DNA of 64,000 nt, taken from contig NZ_CANLER010000001.1 in the NCBI RefSeq assembly GCF_947489715.1, forward strand, positions 744,001 to 808,000. The letters run 5' to 3'. Positions 1-8,604 of the stretch are shown here, in pieces. The position numbers and the translations under genes are program-made. Origin of the DNA: an uncultured Roseovarius sp. (GTDB lineage Bacteria > Pseudomonadota > Alphaproteobacteria > Rhodobacterales > Rhodobacteraceae). The notes under the pieces are model-generated. The model was not told the origin of the DNA. It was given only the letters and a program-made list of their open reading frames with translations, and did no database searches. How positions within the stretch are numbered: position 1 is the stretch's first letter; every line of letters starts with the position of its first letter.

Positions 1-406
1 GCATGGCCGCCGGATTATCGCCGTCCATCGAACCGAAATTGCCCTGACCGTCCAGAAGCGGCAGCGACATCGAGAAATCCTGCGCCATCCGCACCAGCGC
101 GTCATAGATGGCTGAATCCCCATGCGGGTGATATTTGCCCATGACATCGCCCACCGGACGAGCCGATTTGCGATAGGGCTTGTCGTGGCTGTTACTGGTC
201 TCATGCATCGCGTAAAGGATACGCCTGTGCACCGGCTTCAGACCGTCGCGCAGGTCAGGGATGGCCCGACTGACAATGACGGACATGGCGTAATCCAGAT
301 ACGACGTTTTCATCTCGTCTGTGATCGAGATTTTTGGGCCGTCATAGGCCGGGCGTTCCGGCATATTTTCTTCTGTATCTTCAGGGGGTTGCGGCGTATC
401 GCTCAC
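1..406 (-). CDS. gyrA: DNA gyrase subunit A, N-terminal part (3' end outside window)
   Basis: This is the beginning of the GyrA subunit of DNA gyrase, the ATP-dependent type II topoisomerase that introduces negative supercoils. Only about the first 135 residues lie in the window. The frame reads into the conserved breakage-reunion domain, with the stretches [51 protein letters not shown] and [12 protein letters not shown]. The SMDGD form and the close spacing to the N-terminus fit GyrA rather than ParC. The start is taken as a GTG at 406 because it gives the short acidic leader usual in Rhodobacterales and no ATG precedes the conserved part. It is transcribed leftward, divergently from usg. 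Confidence 0.93.
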   Translation of the reverse strand, partial: MSDTPQPPEDTEENMPERPAYDGPKISITDEMKTSYLDYAMSVIVSRAIPDLRDGLKPVHRRILYAMHETSNSHDKPYRKSARPVGDVMGKYHPHGDSAIYDALVRMAQDFSMSLPLLDGQGNFGSMDGDNPAAM

Positions 407-599
407 GTTGGTGCCTGTCCTGTTCGCAATTCTATATTTAGTTGCTGATCTTATATCAGAGACAGGATATGGGGTGCAATGGCTGTTGCCGTTTCGCACT
501 GACAGTGATGTGCGCACGGTGACAACATATTGTTTTCATTGAAAAGTAATTTTTTTGCCCCATGATTAATATATCAGACAAATAATAAGGAGCAGAATA

Positions 600-869
600 A
601 TGGAGATGTCTGAAACCGAGATGATGTTGAAGGGGTATGGGCTGACGACGGCGGAATTTTTCTATCACATGCCGGACTACACCCACGTGCTGAACAGCTT
701 TGTCTGGCAGGAATATGATACCGCGCCGGACCATCCGCGGTTGTTTGAATTCATCGAGTTTTGGCAACGTGAGATCGAGGGCCCACTGCATTCAGTTGCC
801 TTCAGCCATCGTAAATTGATTTCGCCCGGCGAGTGGCGCAATGTGACGGGGGAATTTACGCTGCATTGA
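600..869 (+). CDS. usg: Usg-like family protein
   Basis: This 89-residue protein matches the small Usg family of alphaproteobacteria, first named from a gene upstream of trpF in Caulobacter; its biochemical role is unknown to me. The diagnostic stretches are YGLTTAEFFYHMPDY, FVWQEYD, and FWQREIEGPLHSV near the middle, and the length is typical. A GGAG-like ribosome binding site lies about 10 bases before the ATG at 600; an in-frame ATG at 606 is an alternative. It is a single gene between gyrA (divergent) and a 340-base gap. There is no signal peptide or membrane segment, so it is probably cytoplasmic. Confidence 0.85.
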   Translation: MEMSETEMMLKGYGLTTAEFFYHMPDYTHVLNSFVWQEYDTAPDHPRLFEFIEFWQREIEGPLHSVAFSHRKLISPGEWRNVTGEFTLH

Positions 870-1208
870 TCGCGGAAACGGGCTTGTTGCTGCCGCATTG
901 CTTTTAGCAAGTTGTTGTTCTGTTGGCTTCCTCAAGAGTGACAACAGTATCTGCCCTAGAAATTCTTTTTTTATTTGGTGCAGCTAAATCGCAAAAGTCG
1001 ATTTCCTCTTAGGTTTCTTGAGCTTTGTTGCTGTATTCCACTTAGAAAAACGTTAGCTCGGACGCATAGTTCAATACACTCATAAATGGATATTTTTCCA
1101 AAAAGGTTCCGCCAATAATTGTAAATTGGTGATTGATCGCCTTGGCAAATAAGTTGCTAAAACCTTCTGGTGAGGCTTTACTGATCATATTTTTTGGAGG
1201 ATCGTTTT
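870..1208. other. Intergenic region, nothing recognised
   Basis: This is an AT-rich gap between usg and the GH19 gene. I see no convincing ORF, tRNA, repeat or strong hairpin. The promoter of the GH19 gene presumably lies in its last 100 bases, and a GGAGG ribosome binding site is present at 1196-1200. Confidence 0.5.
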
Positions 1209-1829
1209 ATGTCGAAGATCAATAGACTTTTCTTTTTCGATACTGTGCGTCTCACGCTGTTTGATGGAAAACTCCAGAAGAAACAGGTCGAAGGATTGAC
1301 TGGCCTGCTGGATTATTGGGAAAAAAATCACGCAGCGAAGGATGATCGCTGGTTGGCATATGTGTTGGCAACTGCACATCACGAAGTTGACCGCAGGATG
1401 CAGCCTATCAAGGAATATGGCGGCGATCGGTATTTTTTTCGGATGTACGATATTCAGGGCGATCGACCGCATGTCGCCCGCGCGCTTGGTAATTTGGCCA
1501 AGGGTGATGGGGTGCTTTTTCACGGACGAGGGTTCGTGCAACTGACGGGGCGCGCCAATTATGCTGATTGGCAGAAACGTTTGGGTATCGACCTGACAAG
1601 TAGCCGTGCCAAGGCGGATCAGGTGCTCAAGCTCAAGGTTGCGACGCAAATTCTGTTTGAAGGCATGATCAAGGGCACGTTCACCGGTAAAAAACTGGGG
1701 GATTATTTCATGAATGTGAAGCAGGATTGGGAAGGTGCGCGGCGCATCATCAACGGCACGGACAAGAAAAAGCTGATCGCTTCCCATGCCAAGGCATATT
1801 ACGCGGCCATTTCGTATACCACCGCTTGA
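1209..1829 (+). CDS. Glycoside hydrolase family 19 lysozyme/chitinase-like protein
   Basis: The protein (206 residues) has the fold signature of family 19 glycoside hydrolases as found in phage endolysins and bacterial muramidase-like enzymes. They cleave beta-1,4 links in chitin or peptidoglycan. The likely catalytic acid lies in ATAHHEVDRRMQPIKEYGG near residue 60, and the family's second hallmark, GRGFVQLTGRANY, is near residue 105. The ATG at 1209 is preceded by GGAGG with 8 bases between. No signal peptide is visible, so export would need a holin, lysis or another route. No phage genes are adjacent, so it is either a domesticated phage lysin or an ordinary cell-wall enzyme. A strong hairpin follows it. 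Confidence 0.8.
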   Translation: MSKINRLFFFDTVRLTLFDGKLQKKQVEGLTGLLDYWEKNHAAKDDRWLAYVLATAHHEVDRRMQPIKEYGGDRYFFRMYDIQGDRPHVARALGNLAKGDGVLFHGRGFVQLTGRANYADWQKRLGIDLTSSRAKADQVLKLKVATQILFEGMIKGTFTGKKLGDYFMNVKQDWEGARRIINGTDKKKLIASHAKAYYAAISYTTA

Positions 1830-1858
1830 CCGGAAATTCTTTTGGGCTTTACCCGGTC

Positions 1859-1886
1859 AATGAAGGCGCAAGAAAGCGCCTTCATT
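1859..1886. terminator. Bidirectional terminator hairpin
   Basis: An 11-bp perfect stem (AATGAAGGCGC / GCGCCTTCATT) with a 6-base loop sits between the convergent GH19 and Ysc84-family genes. The T-tract on the plus strand is short (TTTA). Confidence 0.7.
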
Positions 1887-1904
1887 TAGTGTAATAAGGT
1901 CGTT

Positions 1905-2465
1905 TTATGGTATGATCCGGGTGTATTTTACACCCTCAAGCGAGGCTCCGGCCATCGCGCCAGCCTGCCCAAAGATCACAGCCACCACCGGCGAGTTGAG
2001 TGCCGTGGTTTCTGCCCGAAGGTTCTCACCCTCGTCCTTGAAGACATATTCGATATCAGCCCCGGCGGCCCAACCCGACGAGCGGCGGAAATTTGAAAGT
2101 GCATCTTCGGTCATGAAAAACAGAACGTGCGAGAACTGCTGCCCACCGATCTGCAATCCAAAGCTGCCTTTGGTTGCGGAATAGTAATCCACGGTCGATC
2201 CATTGATCCGCAATGCTCCGCGACCAAAACCGCCACCCACGCCAAACCCGGCCTCGGTAATCAGAGGCATGACCAGTGTGCCTGCGGATTTCGCGGCGAC
2301 GTCCTGGACGTTAGGGTAGGTGGTGTAGAGGTAGTTGAGAGTGGAATCGACCCGCGCATCGATGCGCGCGCCGCCTTGACTGCCGACGCCGTTATTGCAT
2401 GCGGCGGTAAGGCCCGCGCCTGCAAGAGCGGCCAGCGTGAAGCTGCGTCTGGTGAAATTGCTCAT
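1905..2465 (-). CDS. Ysc84/YSC84-domain lipid-binding lipoprotein
   Basis: This is a 186-residue envelope protein. Its N-terminus has a twin-arginine-like start (residues 5-7, TRRSF), a hydrophobic segment, and a lipobox LTAAC, so it is predicted to be a lipoprotein anchored at about Cys23. The rest matches the Ysc84 actin-binding/lipid-binding domain family, whose bacterial members are periplasmic or outer-membrane-associated and poorly characterised. Family-like features are the GTLVMPLITEAGFGVGGG and GRGAL segments, SFGLQIGGQ, and the FFMTEDAL region. It is transcribed leftward as a single gene, convergent with the GH19 gene, with the shared terminator at 1859-1886 just beyond its stop. 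Confidence 0.8.
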   Translation of the reverse strand: MSNFTRRSFTLAALAGAGLTAACNNGVGSQGGARIDARVDSTLNYLYTTYPNVQDVAAKSAGTLVMPLITEAGFGVGGGFGRGALRINGSTVDYYSATKGSFGLQIGGQQFSHVLFFMTEDALSNFRRSSGWAAGADIEYVFKDEGENLRAETTALNSPVVAVIFGQAGAMAGASLEGVKYTRIIP

Positions 2466-2583
2466 AGGTTTGCCTGTTTGGTTGCCTGACTTGAATGCCG
2501 ATGTTTTTCCTCACCGGTCTACCGCCAGAGTATAGGGGGCAAATCAGCCTCTGTCACTATGGATTGTGGGCGTAACAGGATAT

Positions 2584-2618
2584 GATGGCGGTTGGAACAA
2601 GAACAGCTCGCCGCCATC
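2584..2618 (-). terminator. Hairpin downstream of hemB
   Basis: An 8-bp perfect inverted repeat (GATGGCGG / CCGCCATC) with a 19-base loop lies 70 bases past the hemB stop. There is no T-run in the direction of hemB, so it may be a weak terminator or an mRNA 3' stabiliser. Confidence 0.35.
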
Positions 2619-2690
2619 CGTCGCATACAGAAAACCTTGTTGTACAATGTTTTGGATCGATCGACCGAGCCAATAGCTAAGATGTAAGGT

Positions 2691-3686
2691 TCAACCTAGT
2701 GCTTTGGCCACAGCAGGCGCGAAATAGGTCAGCACGCCGTCACAGCCAGCCCGTTTAAAGGCCATCAGGCTTTCCAGCATCGCGCGATCACCGTCGATCC
2801 AGCCGTTCTGCGCCGCCGCCATGATCATCGCGTATTCGCCCGAGACTTGATAGGCATAGGTTGGTGCGCCAAAATTGTCTTTGACCCTGCGACAGATATC
2901 CAGATAGGGCATGCCGGGTTTGACCATGACCATGTCCGCGCCTTCGTTCAGGTCGCGTTCAACCAACCGCAGGGCCTCATCCGAGTTGGCAGGATTCATT
3001 TGGTAGGTTTTCTTGTCTCCCTTCAGCGCACCTGACGCACCGACCGCATCGCGGAACGGACCGTAAAAGGCGCTGGCGTATTTGGCGGCATAGCTGAGCA
3101 GCAGCGTGTTCTTATGTCCGGCGGCTTCGAGCGCAGTTCGAATGGCGCCAATGCGGCCATCCATCATGTCCGAAGGACCGATAATGTCGACTCCGGCTTC
3201 GGCTTGGGAAAGAGCCTGCTTTACCAGCGCCTCAATCGTTTCATCGTTAACGATTTCGTCTCCCACGACAAAACCGTCATGGCCGGTGTCAGAATAGGGG
3301 TCAAGCGCCACATCGGTCATGACCGCAATCTCGGGCACGGCATCCTTGATGGCACGTGTCGCGCGATTGGAAAGATTGTCTGGGTTCCAGGCCTCGGCGC
3401 AATCGGCGGTGCGGTTTTCATCGGATGTGTAGGGAAACAGGCAAATAACAGGAATACCCAGATCGGCGGCTTCGCGCGCGGCCTGCACTACCTTGTCAAC
3501 GCTGCGACGCAAGACGCCGGGCATCGAGGGCACGGGCTCTTCCACGCCGTCGCCTTCGCGAACAAAAACGGGCCAGATCAGGTCTGCCGGGCTTAGGGTG
3601 TTTTCAGCTACCAGCGCGCGAATTGCGGCGGATTGGCGGGTGCGGCGCAGGCGTGTTGCGGGGAAGGGGGCTTGGCTCGGGCGCAT
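2691..3686 (-). CDS. hemB: Delta-aminolevulinic acid dehydratase (porphobilinogen synthase)
   Basis: HemB condenses two 5-aminolevulinate molecules to porphobilinogen, the second common step of tetrapyrrole synthesis (heme, cobalamin, bacteriochlorophyll). Both active-site lysines are visible: about residue 202 in SYAAKYAS and about residue 256 in MVKPGMPYLD. The metal-binding segment reads DVALDPYSDTGHDG, with aspartates and alanine where zinc enzymes have three cysteines, so this is the magnesium- or metal-independent type known in many alphaproteobacteria. I chose the ATG at 3686, which begins MRPSQAPFPATRLRR as in relatives; an upstream in-frame ATG at 3740 would add 18 residues. It is transcribed leftward and divergently from the membrane protein at 3808. 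Confidence 0.95.
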   Translation of the reverse strand: MRPSQAPFPATRLRRTRQSAAIRALVAENTLSPADLIWPVFVREGDGVEEPVPSMPGVLRRSVDKVVQAAREAADLGIPVICLFPYTSDENRTADCAEAWNPDNLSNRATRAIKDAVPEIAVMTDVALDPYSDTGHDGFVVGDEIVNDETIEALVKQALSQAEAGVDIIGPSDMMDGRIGAIRTALEAAGHKNTLLLSYAAKYASAFYGPFRDAVGASGALKGDKKTYQMNPANSDEALRLVERDLNEGADMVMVKPGMPYLDICRRVKDNFGAPTYAYQVSGEYAMIMAAAQNGWIDGDRAMLESLMAFKRAGCDGVLTYFAPAVAKALG

Positions 3687-3807
3687 GGGACGGCTTTCGA
3701 TGATGTTGCTGATTTCTGAGTGGCATGGAATTTCACGCATCTCAAGGGTAGGAATTGCCGCGCCGCGACGCTAAGAGGGGCGCTAGAGTGACATCAGAGG
3801 CGCGGCA

Positions 3808-4338
3808 GTGGACTGGTATCAGAGTGTATTCGAGTTAATTGACATGCGCAGTTTCAGCAACCTGTGGTTCTGGATTGCGTTGGCGGTGATGTGGTCATCG
3901 ACCAGTCATTGGGTGTTGGGTGTGCCGTGGGACATGGCGCAACGCGCACGCAAGGAAGATGATGTGCAGGGGGTTACCGATTTTGAAGATCTGGTACGAA
4001 TCTATACGAACCGCATCCTTTATATTGCGGATACATCCGGGCTGCTTCTGGCGGGGTTTGTCTGTTTCATTCTGACGGTGCTGCTGTTGATGGGATTTGT
4101 CTATCGCCATGAATTTGCGCAGGCTGTATTTTTGCTGGCCTTTCCGATGAGTCAGGTTGGACTTCTTTCTGTTGTCACAGCACGGCGCATCCGGCGCGAC
4201 AAGCTACGAGGCAAGGAACTATATAAGCGGCTATACCGGCACCGGATCATCACCCAGGTGATTGGCATGCTGTCGATCTTTGTGACCGCCATGTGGGGTA
4301 TGTTGCAGAACTTGTCAGTCGGTGTTTTAGGCGGCTAA
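3808..4338 (+). CDS. Conserved four-helix membrane protein upstream of mfd
   Basis: This 176-residue protein has four predicted transmembrane segments at about residues 22-40, 78-100, 105-125 and 145-165. Between the first two lies a charged loop (RARKEDD...DFEDLVRIYTNR), and a basic stretch (RRIRRDKLRGKELYKRLYRHR) separates the last two. I recall near-identical proteins in many Rhodobacterales, some labelled a SufBCD-complex component, but I see no sequence basis for that role. The start is a GTG at 3808. The stop lies 32 bases before the chosen mfd start, so the two are probably co-transcribed. The function is unknown. Confidence 0.75.
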   Translation: MDWYQSVFELIDMRSFSNLWFWIALAVMWSSTSHWVLGVPWDMAQRARKEDDVQGVTDFEDLVRIYTNRILYIADTSGLLLAGFVCFILTVLLLMGFVYRHEFAQAVFLLAFPMSQVGLLSVVTARRIRRDKLRGKELYKRLYRHRIITQVIGMLSIFVTAMWGMLQNLSVGVLGG

Positions 4339-4370
4339 CGGATAGCAACAAGGCGCGGTGGACGCTTGGC

Positions 4371-7300
4371 ATGGGTGGATCAGAACATATCACGGTGGGT
4401 GGTGCGCCCGAAGGGTTTGACGCCCGCCTGATCCTGAAAGAGGTGACCCGGCAAGGTGCGCCCGTTGTTCATATCGCCCGCGATGATAAACGCATGGCCG
4501 CCATGGCCGAGGCATTGCGCTTTTTCACCCCTGACATGCCAGTGATGCAGTTTCCCGGTTGGGATTGTCTGCCGTATGATCGGGTCTCGCCCAATGCCGA
4601 TACCTCAGCCGCGCGGATGGCCACGTTGGCCGGGCTGGTGCACGGCATGCCAGACCGATTTATTCTGCTGACAACGTTAAACGCCGCGACGCAAAGACTA
4701 CCATCGCGCAGCGTATTGAAAGAGGCGGCGTTCAGCGCCCATGTCGATCAGCAACTGGATGAAAACGCTTTGCGCTCATTCTTGACGCGGATGGGCTTTT
4801 CCCAGGCGCCCACTGTGATGGAACCCGGCGACTTTGCCGTTCGTGGGGGGATCATCGACATCTACCCGCCGGGCGATACCGGCCCGGTGCGATTGGATAT
4901 GTTCGGCGATGTGCTGGATGGCATCCGTCGCTTTGATCCGGCCACTCAACGAACGATCGAAAAGTTAAAGATTATCGAACTGGCACCGGTATCCGAGGTT
5001 ATTCTGGATGAGGCCGCGATTACTCGGTTCCGGCAGAATTACAGGATCGAGTTTGGCGCAGCGGGCACCGATGACCCCTTGTACGAAGCGGTGAGTGCGG
5101 GGCGCAAGCATCAGGGTGTTGAGCATTGGTTGCCGTTTTTTCATGATCGACTGGAGACACTCTTCGACTACTTGCCAGGGGCCACGATCACGTTGGATGA
5201 CCAGGTGACACCGGCACGATTGGCCCGTTGGGACGGCGTTGCCGATCAGTACGAGGCACGAACCCATGCGCTGGCACAGAAAACTCGGGGCGATACGGTC
5301 TACAAGCCTGTGCCGCCGGGCCTTCTATATCTTGATGACGCGGCCTGGGACGATGCGATCAACGGCCACCGGTTGCTGCAACTGGCTCCCTTGCCGCAGG
5401 CCCTTGGCCCCGGTGTGATTGACGCGAGTGGCCGGATCGGGCGGAATTTCGCACCGGAGCGCCAGATGGAATCGGTGGCTCTTTTTGGCGCTCTCAAGAC
5501 CCATATCGACGCAAAACTGGCATCGGGCCCGGTTCTGGTTGCGGCTTATTCCGAGGGCGCGCGCGAGCGTCTGGAAGGCCTCTTGGAAGATGAGGGCATG
5601 ATCGGTGCGGTGACGGTGAAGGATGCGACCCGGATCGGCAAGACCGGTCTGCATCTGGCTGTTTGGGCATTGGAACAGGGGTTCGAGGCCCCTGATCTGA
5701 CGGTGATCGCGGAACAGGATATTCTGGGCGACAGGTTGATCCGCGCGCCGAAGAAGCGCCGCCGGGCCGAGAATTTCCTGACCGAGGCGCAGGCGCTGAG
5801 CGCTGGTGACTTGGTGGTGCATGTCGACCACGGGATCGGACGGTATCATGGGTTGGAAGTGATCACCGCTGCCGGGGCGGCGCACGAATGCTTGGTGCTG
5901 GAATATGCCGAGGAATCGCGTCTTTACCTGCCGGTCGAAAACATCGAACTGCTGTCAAAATACGGTCACGAGGAAGGTTTGTTGGACCGGTTGGGCGGCG
6001 GCGCGTGGCAAGCTAAGAAGGCCAAGCTGAAAGAACGCATTCGCGAGATGGCCGACAGGCTGATCCGCATCGCCGCTGAACGCGCCCTGCGCAGCGCTCC
6101 CGTGCTGGAGCCCGAACATCACGCCTGGGAGGAGTTTTCCGCGCGCTTCCCCTATCAGGAGACCGACGATCAGCTGCGCGCCATCGAAGACGTGATGGCG
6201 GATCTCGAAGCCGGTACACCGATGGACCGGCTGATCTGTGGCGATGTCGGTTTTGGCAAGACCGAGGTGGCGATGCGTGCGGCCTTTGTTGCCGCCATGT
6301 CCGGCATGCAGGTGGTGGTGATCGCACCGACGACGTTGTTGGCACGGCAGCACTACCAGAGTTTTTCGGAACGATTCCGCGGTTTTCCGGTTTCTGTCAA
6401 GCCGCTGTCACGGTTCGTATCTGCCGGCGAGGCCGCAAAAACGCGGGACGAACTGGCGCGCGGGCAGGTGGATATCGTCGTGGGAACGCATGCGCTTTTG
6501 GCCAAGGGCATCCGGTTCAAGAACCTTGGTCTGCTGGTGATTGACGAAGAACAACGGTTTGGCGTGGGCCACAAGGAGCGGCTGAAGCAATTGCGCAGTG
6601 ACGTGCATGTGCTGACCCTGACCGCCACGCCGATCCCCCGGACGCTGCAACTGTCCTTGTCAGGAGTTCGTGACCTGAGCATCATCGGGACGCCACCGGT
6701 GGACCGCCTGTCGATCCGCACCTATGTCAGCGAATTCGATACAGTCACGATCCGCGAAGCGTTGCTGCGCGAACATTACCGCGGTGGGCAGTGCTTTTAC
6801 GTTGTCCCGCGGATTTCAGACCTGCCGGAGATCGAAGATTTCCTGAAAACGCAGGTGCCCGAGATCAGCTATGTGATCGCGCATGGCCAGATGGCGGCTG
6901 GAGAGTTGGATAGCCGCATGAATGCCTTTTATGACGGCAAGTATGATGTGCTGCTGGCCACGACAATTGTCGAATCGGGGCTTGATATTCCTACTGCCAA
7001 TACGATGGTCATTCACCGGGCGGATATGTTTGGCCTCAGCCAGCTATATCAGATTCGGGGGCGCGTAGGGCGCTCGAAAACCCGTGCCTATGCCTATCTG
7101 ACGACCAAACCCCGGATGCGTCTTACCCCAACGGCGGAAAAGCGGCTGCGCGTGCTGGGCAGCCTGGATACACTGGGGGCGGGCTTTACCCTGGCCAGCC
7201 AGGATCTGGATATTCGGGGGGCTGGCAACCTTCTGGGCGAAGAACAATCCGGGCAGATGCGCGATGTGGGGTACGAACTCTATCAGTCGATGCTGGAAGA

Positions 7301-7826
7301 GGCGATTGCCAAGATCAAGGCCGGAGAACTCGAAGGGTTAAGCGATGCTGATGATCAATGGGCACCGCAAATCAATCTGGGCGTGCCGGTCCTGATCCCG
7401 GAATCTTTTGTGCCTGATCTGGATGTGCGCCTGGGGCTATATCGCCGTCTCAGCGGGTTGCAACGCAAGGTGGAGCTGGAAGGCTTTGCCGCCGAACTGA
7501 TTGATCGCTTTGGCAAACTGCCGCGCGAGGTCAACATGCTGATGCTGATCGTGCGGATCAAGGCGATGTGCAAAAAGGCAGGTATTGCAAAGCTGGACGG
7601 TGGTCCCAAGGGCGCAACGATCCAGTTTCATAATGACAAGTTCGCCTCGCCCCAGGGATTGGTCCAGTTCATTCAGGATCAACGCGGGCTGGCGAAGGTG
7701 CGCGACAACAAGATCGTGGTCCGGCGCGACTGGAAGAAAGAAGGCGACAAGATCAAGGGTGCCTTCGCCATCGCACGTGATCTGGCCGAAAAGGTCGTGG
7801 CAGAGAAAAAGCGCGCCAAACCCTAA
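4371..7826 (+). CDS. mfd: Transcription-repair coupling factor
   Basis: Mfd removes RNA polymerase stalled at DNA lesions and recruits UvrA to start excision repair. At 1151 residues it has the full family length. The order of parts is as expected: a UvrB-like N-terminal region (RGGIIDIYPPG near residue 158), the RNA-polymerase-interaction domain (GDLVVHVDHGIGRYHG near 480), the ATPase motor with Walker A GDVGFGKTE near 624 and DEEQRFG near 725, the helicase C-terminal half with the TRG region (RGRVGRSKTRAYAY), and the C-terminal UvrA-binding/autoinhibitory domain. I use the ATG at 4371 (MGGSEHITVGGAPEGF); a longer reading from 4293 overlaps the preceding gene and adds a non-conserved leader. 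Confidence 0.95.
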   Translation: MGGSEHITVGGAPEGFDARLILKEVTRQGAPVVHIARDDKRMAAMAEALRFFTPDMPVMQFPGWDCLPYDRVSPNADTSAARMATLAGLVHGMPDRFILLTTLNAATQRLPSRSVLKEAAFSAHVDQQLDENALRSFLTRMGFSQAPTVMEPGDFAVRGGIIDIYPPGDTGPVRLDMFGDVLDGIRRFDPATQRTIEKLKIIELAPVSEVILDEAAITRFRQNYRIEFGAAGTDDPLYEAVSAGRKHQGVEHWLPFFHDRLETLFDYLPGATITLDDQVTPARLARWDGVADQYEARTHALAQKTRGDTVYKPVPPGLLYLDDAAWDDAINGHRLLQLAPLPQALGPGVIDASGRIGRNFAPERQMESVALFGALKTHIDAKLASGPVLVAAYSEGARERLEGLLEDEGMIGAVTVKDATRIGKTGLHLAVWALEQGFEAPDLTVIAEQDILGDRLIRAPKKRRRAENFLTEAQALSAGDLVVHVDHGIGRYHGLEVITAAGAAHECLVLEYAEESRLYLPVENIELLSKYGHEEGLLDRLGGGAWQAKKAKLKERIREMADRLIRIAAERALRSAPVLEPEHHAWEEFSARFPYQETDDQLRAIEDVMADLEAGTPMDRLICGDVGFGKTEVAMRAAFVAAMSGMQVVVIAPTTLLARQHYQSFSERFRGFPVSVKPLSRFVSAGEAAKTRDELARGQVDIVVGTHALLAKGIRFKNLGLLVIDEEQRFGVGHKERLKQLRSDVHVLTLTATPIPRTLQLSLSGVRDLSIIGTPPVDRLSIRTYVSEFDTVTIREALLREHYRGGQCFYVVPRISDLPEIEDFLKTQVPEISYVIAHGQMAAGELDSRMNAFYDGKYDVLLATTIVESGLDIPTANTMVIHRADMFGLSQLYQIRGRVGRSKTRAYAYLTTKPRMRLTPTAEKRLRVLGSLDTLGAGFTLASQDLDIRGAGNLLGEEQSGQMRDVGYELYQSMLEEAIAKIKAGELEGLSDADDQWAPQINLGVPVLIPESFVPDLDVRLGLYRRLSGLQRKVELEGFAAELIDRFGKLPREVNMLMLIVRIKAMCKKAGIAKLDGGPKGATIQFHNDKFASPQGLVQFIQDQRGLAKVRDNKIVVRRDWKKEGDKIKGAFAIARDLAEKVVAEKKRAKP

Positions 7827-8181
7827 ATCTCTAACGTAGGTTCGGCCGACTTTTGCAGGGTGAGTCGGACCGTTTCCAGTGCCCAATTTCACTTTTGGTC
7901 GCCAACCGCGCGGTTATTGAACTATAGTGATGTCTAATTCCCACGGTAAATCGACGATTTTTTTATGTAATCCGCAAAACCAGGTGTCGCCAATCTGGCC
8001 TAATTTCAAAGTCAAACTGGCCCTATTGGATTGCCCGGTAAATGCCGTAGATGACGCTAGAAGTTACCATCGTCAAACCCCGCAAAAACGGGTTGATCAA
8101 TGGCTCTGATCGAAGCGCGACCGCAAAGAAAGGCAGCGCTTGCCGACCCTGAAATCACACTGCTTTCCTGGAGAACTGGAA
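7827..8181. other. Intergenic region, no gene recognised
   Basis: This 355-base gap follows mfd. An imperfect GGTCGGCC-like hairpin region near 7840-7870 could act in termination, but no T-tract follows. A 60-codon frame at 7927-8109 lacks a ribosome binding site and resembles nothing. The promoter for the SnoaL/FAD/cupin cassette should lie in the last 100 bases. Confidence 0.4.
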
Positions 8182-8568
8182 ATGTCCAATACCCTGACCG
8201 CCCAAGACCTCTCTGACACATTCGATGCCTTCAACCGGCATGATGTGGATGGCGTCATGACCCATTTTGCCGACGATTGCGTATTCTACACCGTTGGCGG
8301 CCCCGAGGCCTATGGCGCGAAAATCGAAGGCGCCGAGGCGATCGCCAAGGCGTTCTCGGCCGTTTGGGCAGGCATGAAAGATGCCCATTGGGATCACCAC
8401 AGCCATTTTGTGCATGGCGACCGCGCGGTTTCGGAATGGACCTTTTCGGGGACCGACGCCGAGGGCATGCGGGTCGAAGCGCAGGGCGCTGACCTCTTCA
8501 CTCTGCGCGACGGCAAGATTGTCGTCAAACAAGCCCTGCGCAAATCGCGCCCACCTTTTAAAGTATAA
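8182..8568 (+). CDS. SnoaL/NTF2-like domain protein
   Basis: This 128-residue single-domain protein has the pattern of the NTF2-like/SnoaL superfamily: an N-terminal helix (LSDTFDAFNRHDVDGVMTHFADDCVFY), then FVHGDRAVSEWTFSG and the C-terminal strand LFTLRDGKIV. Members are small cone-shaped barrels that act as isomerases, hydrolases or ligand binders, so the reaction cannot be read from sequence. GGAGA lies 8 bases before the ATG at 8182. It starts an apparent three-gene cassette with an FAD oxidoreductase (about 36 bases downstream) and a cupin, suggesting a role in handling the oxidase's product or substrate. Confidence 0.75.
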   Translation: MSNTLTAQDLSDTFDAFNRHDVDGVMTHFADDCVFYTVGGPEAYGAKIEGAEAIAKAFSAVWAGMKDAHWDHHSHFVHGDRAVSEWTFSGTDAEGMRVEAQGADLFTLRDGKIVVKQALRKSRPPFKV

Positions 8569-8604
8569 GTAATCCTGCACTCTCTGACAGACTGGATGAG
8601 AAAA

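Noticed and set aside
1..406. parC instead of gyrA
   Set aside because: The [11 protein letters not shown] stretch and the N-terminal layout match GyrA; ParC has GQGNWG and a different spacing.
7927..8109. 60-codon frame after mfd
   Set aside because: No ribosome binding site, no family resemblance, mixed composition.
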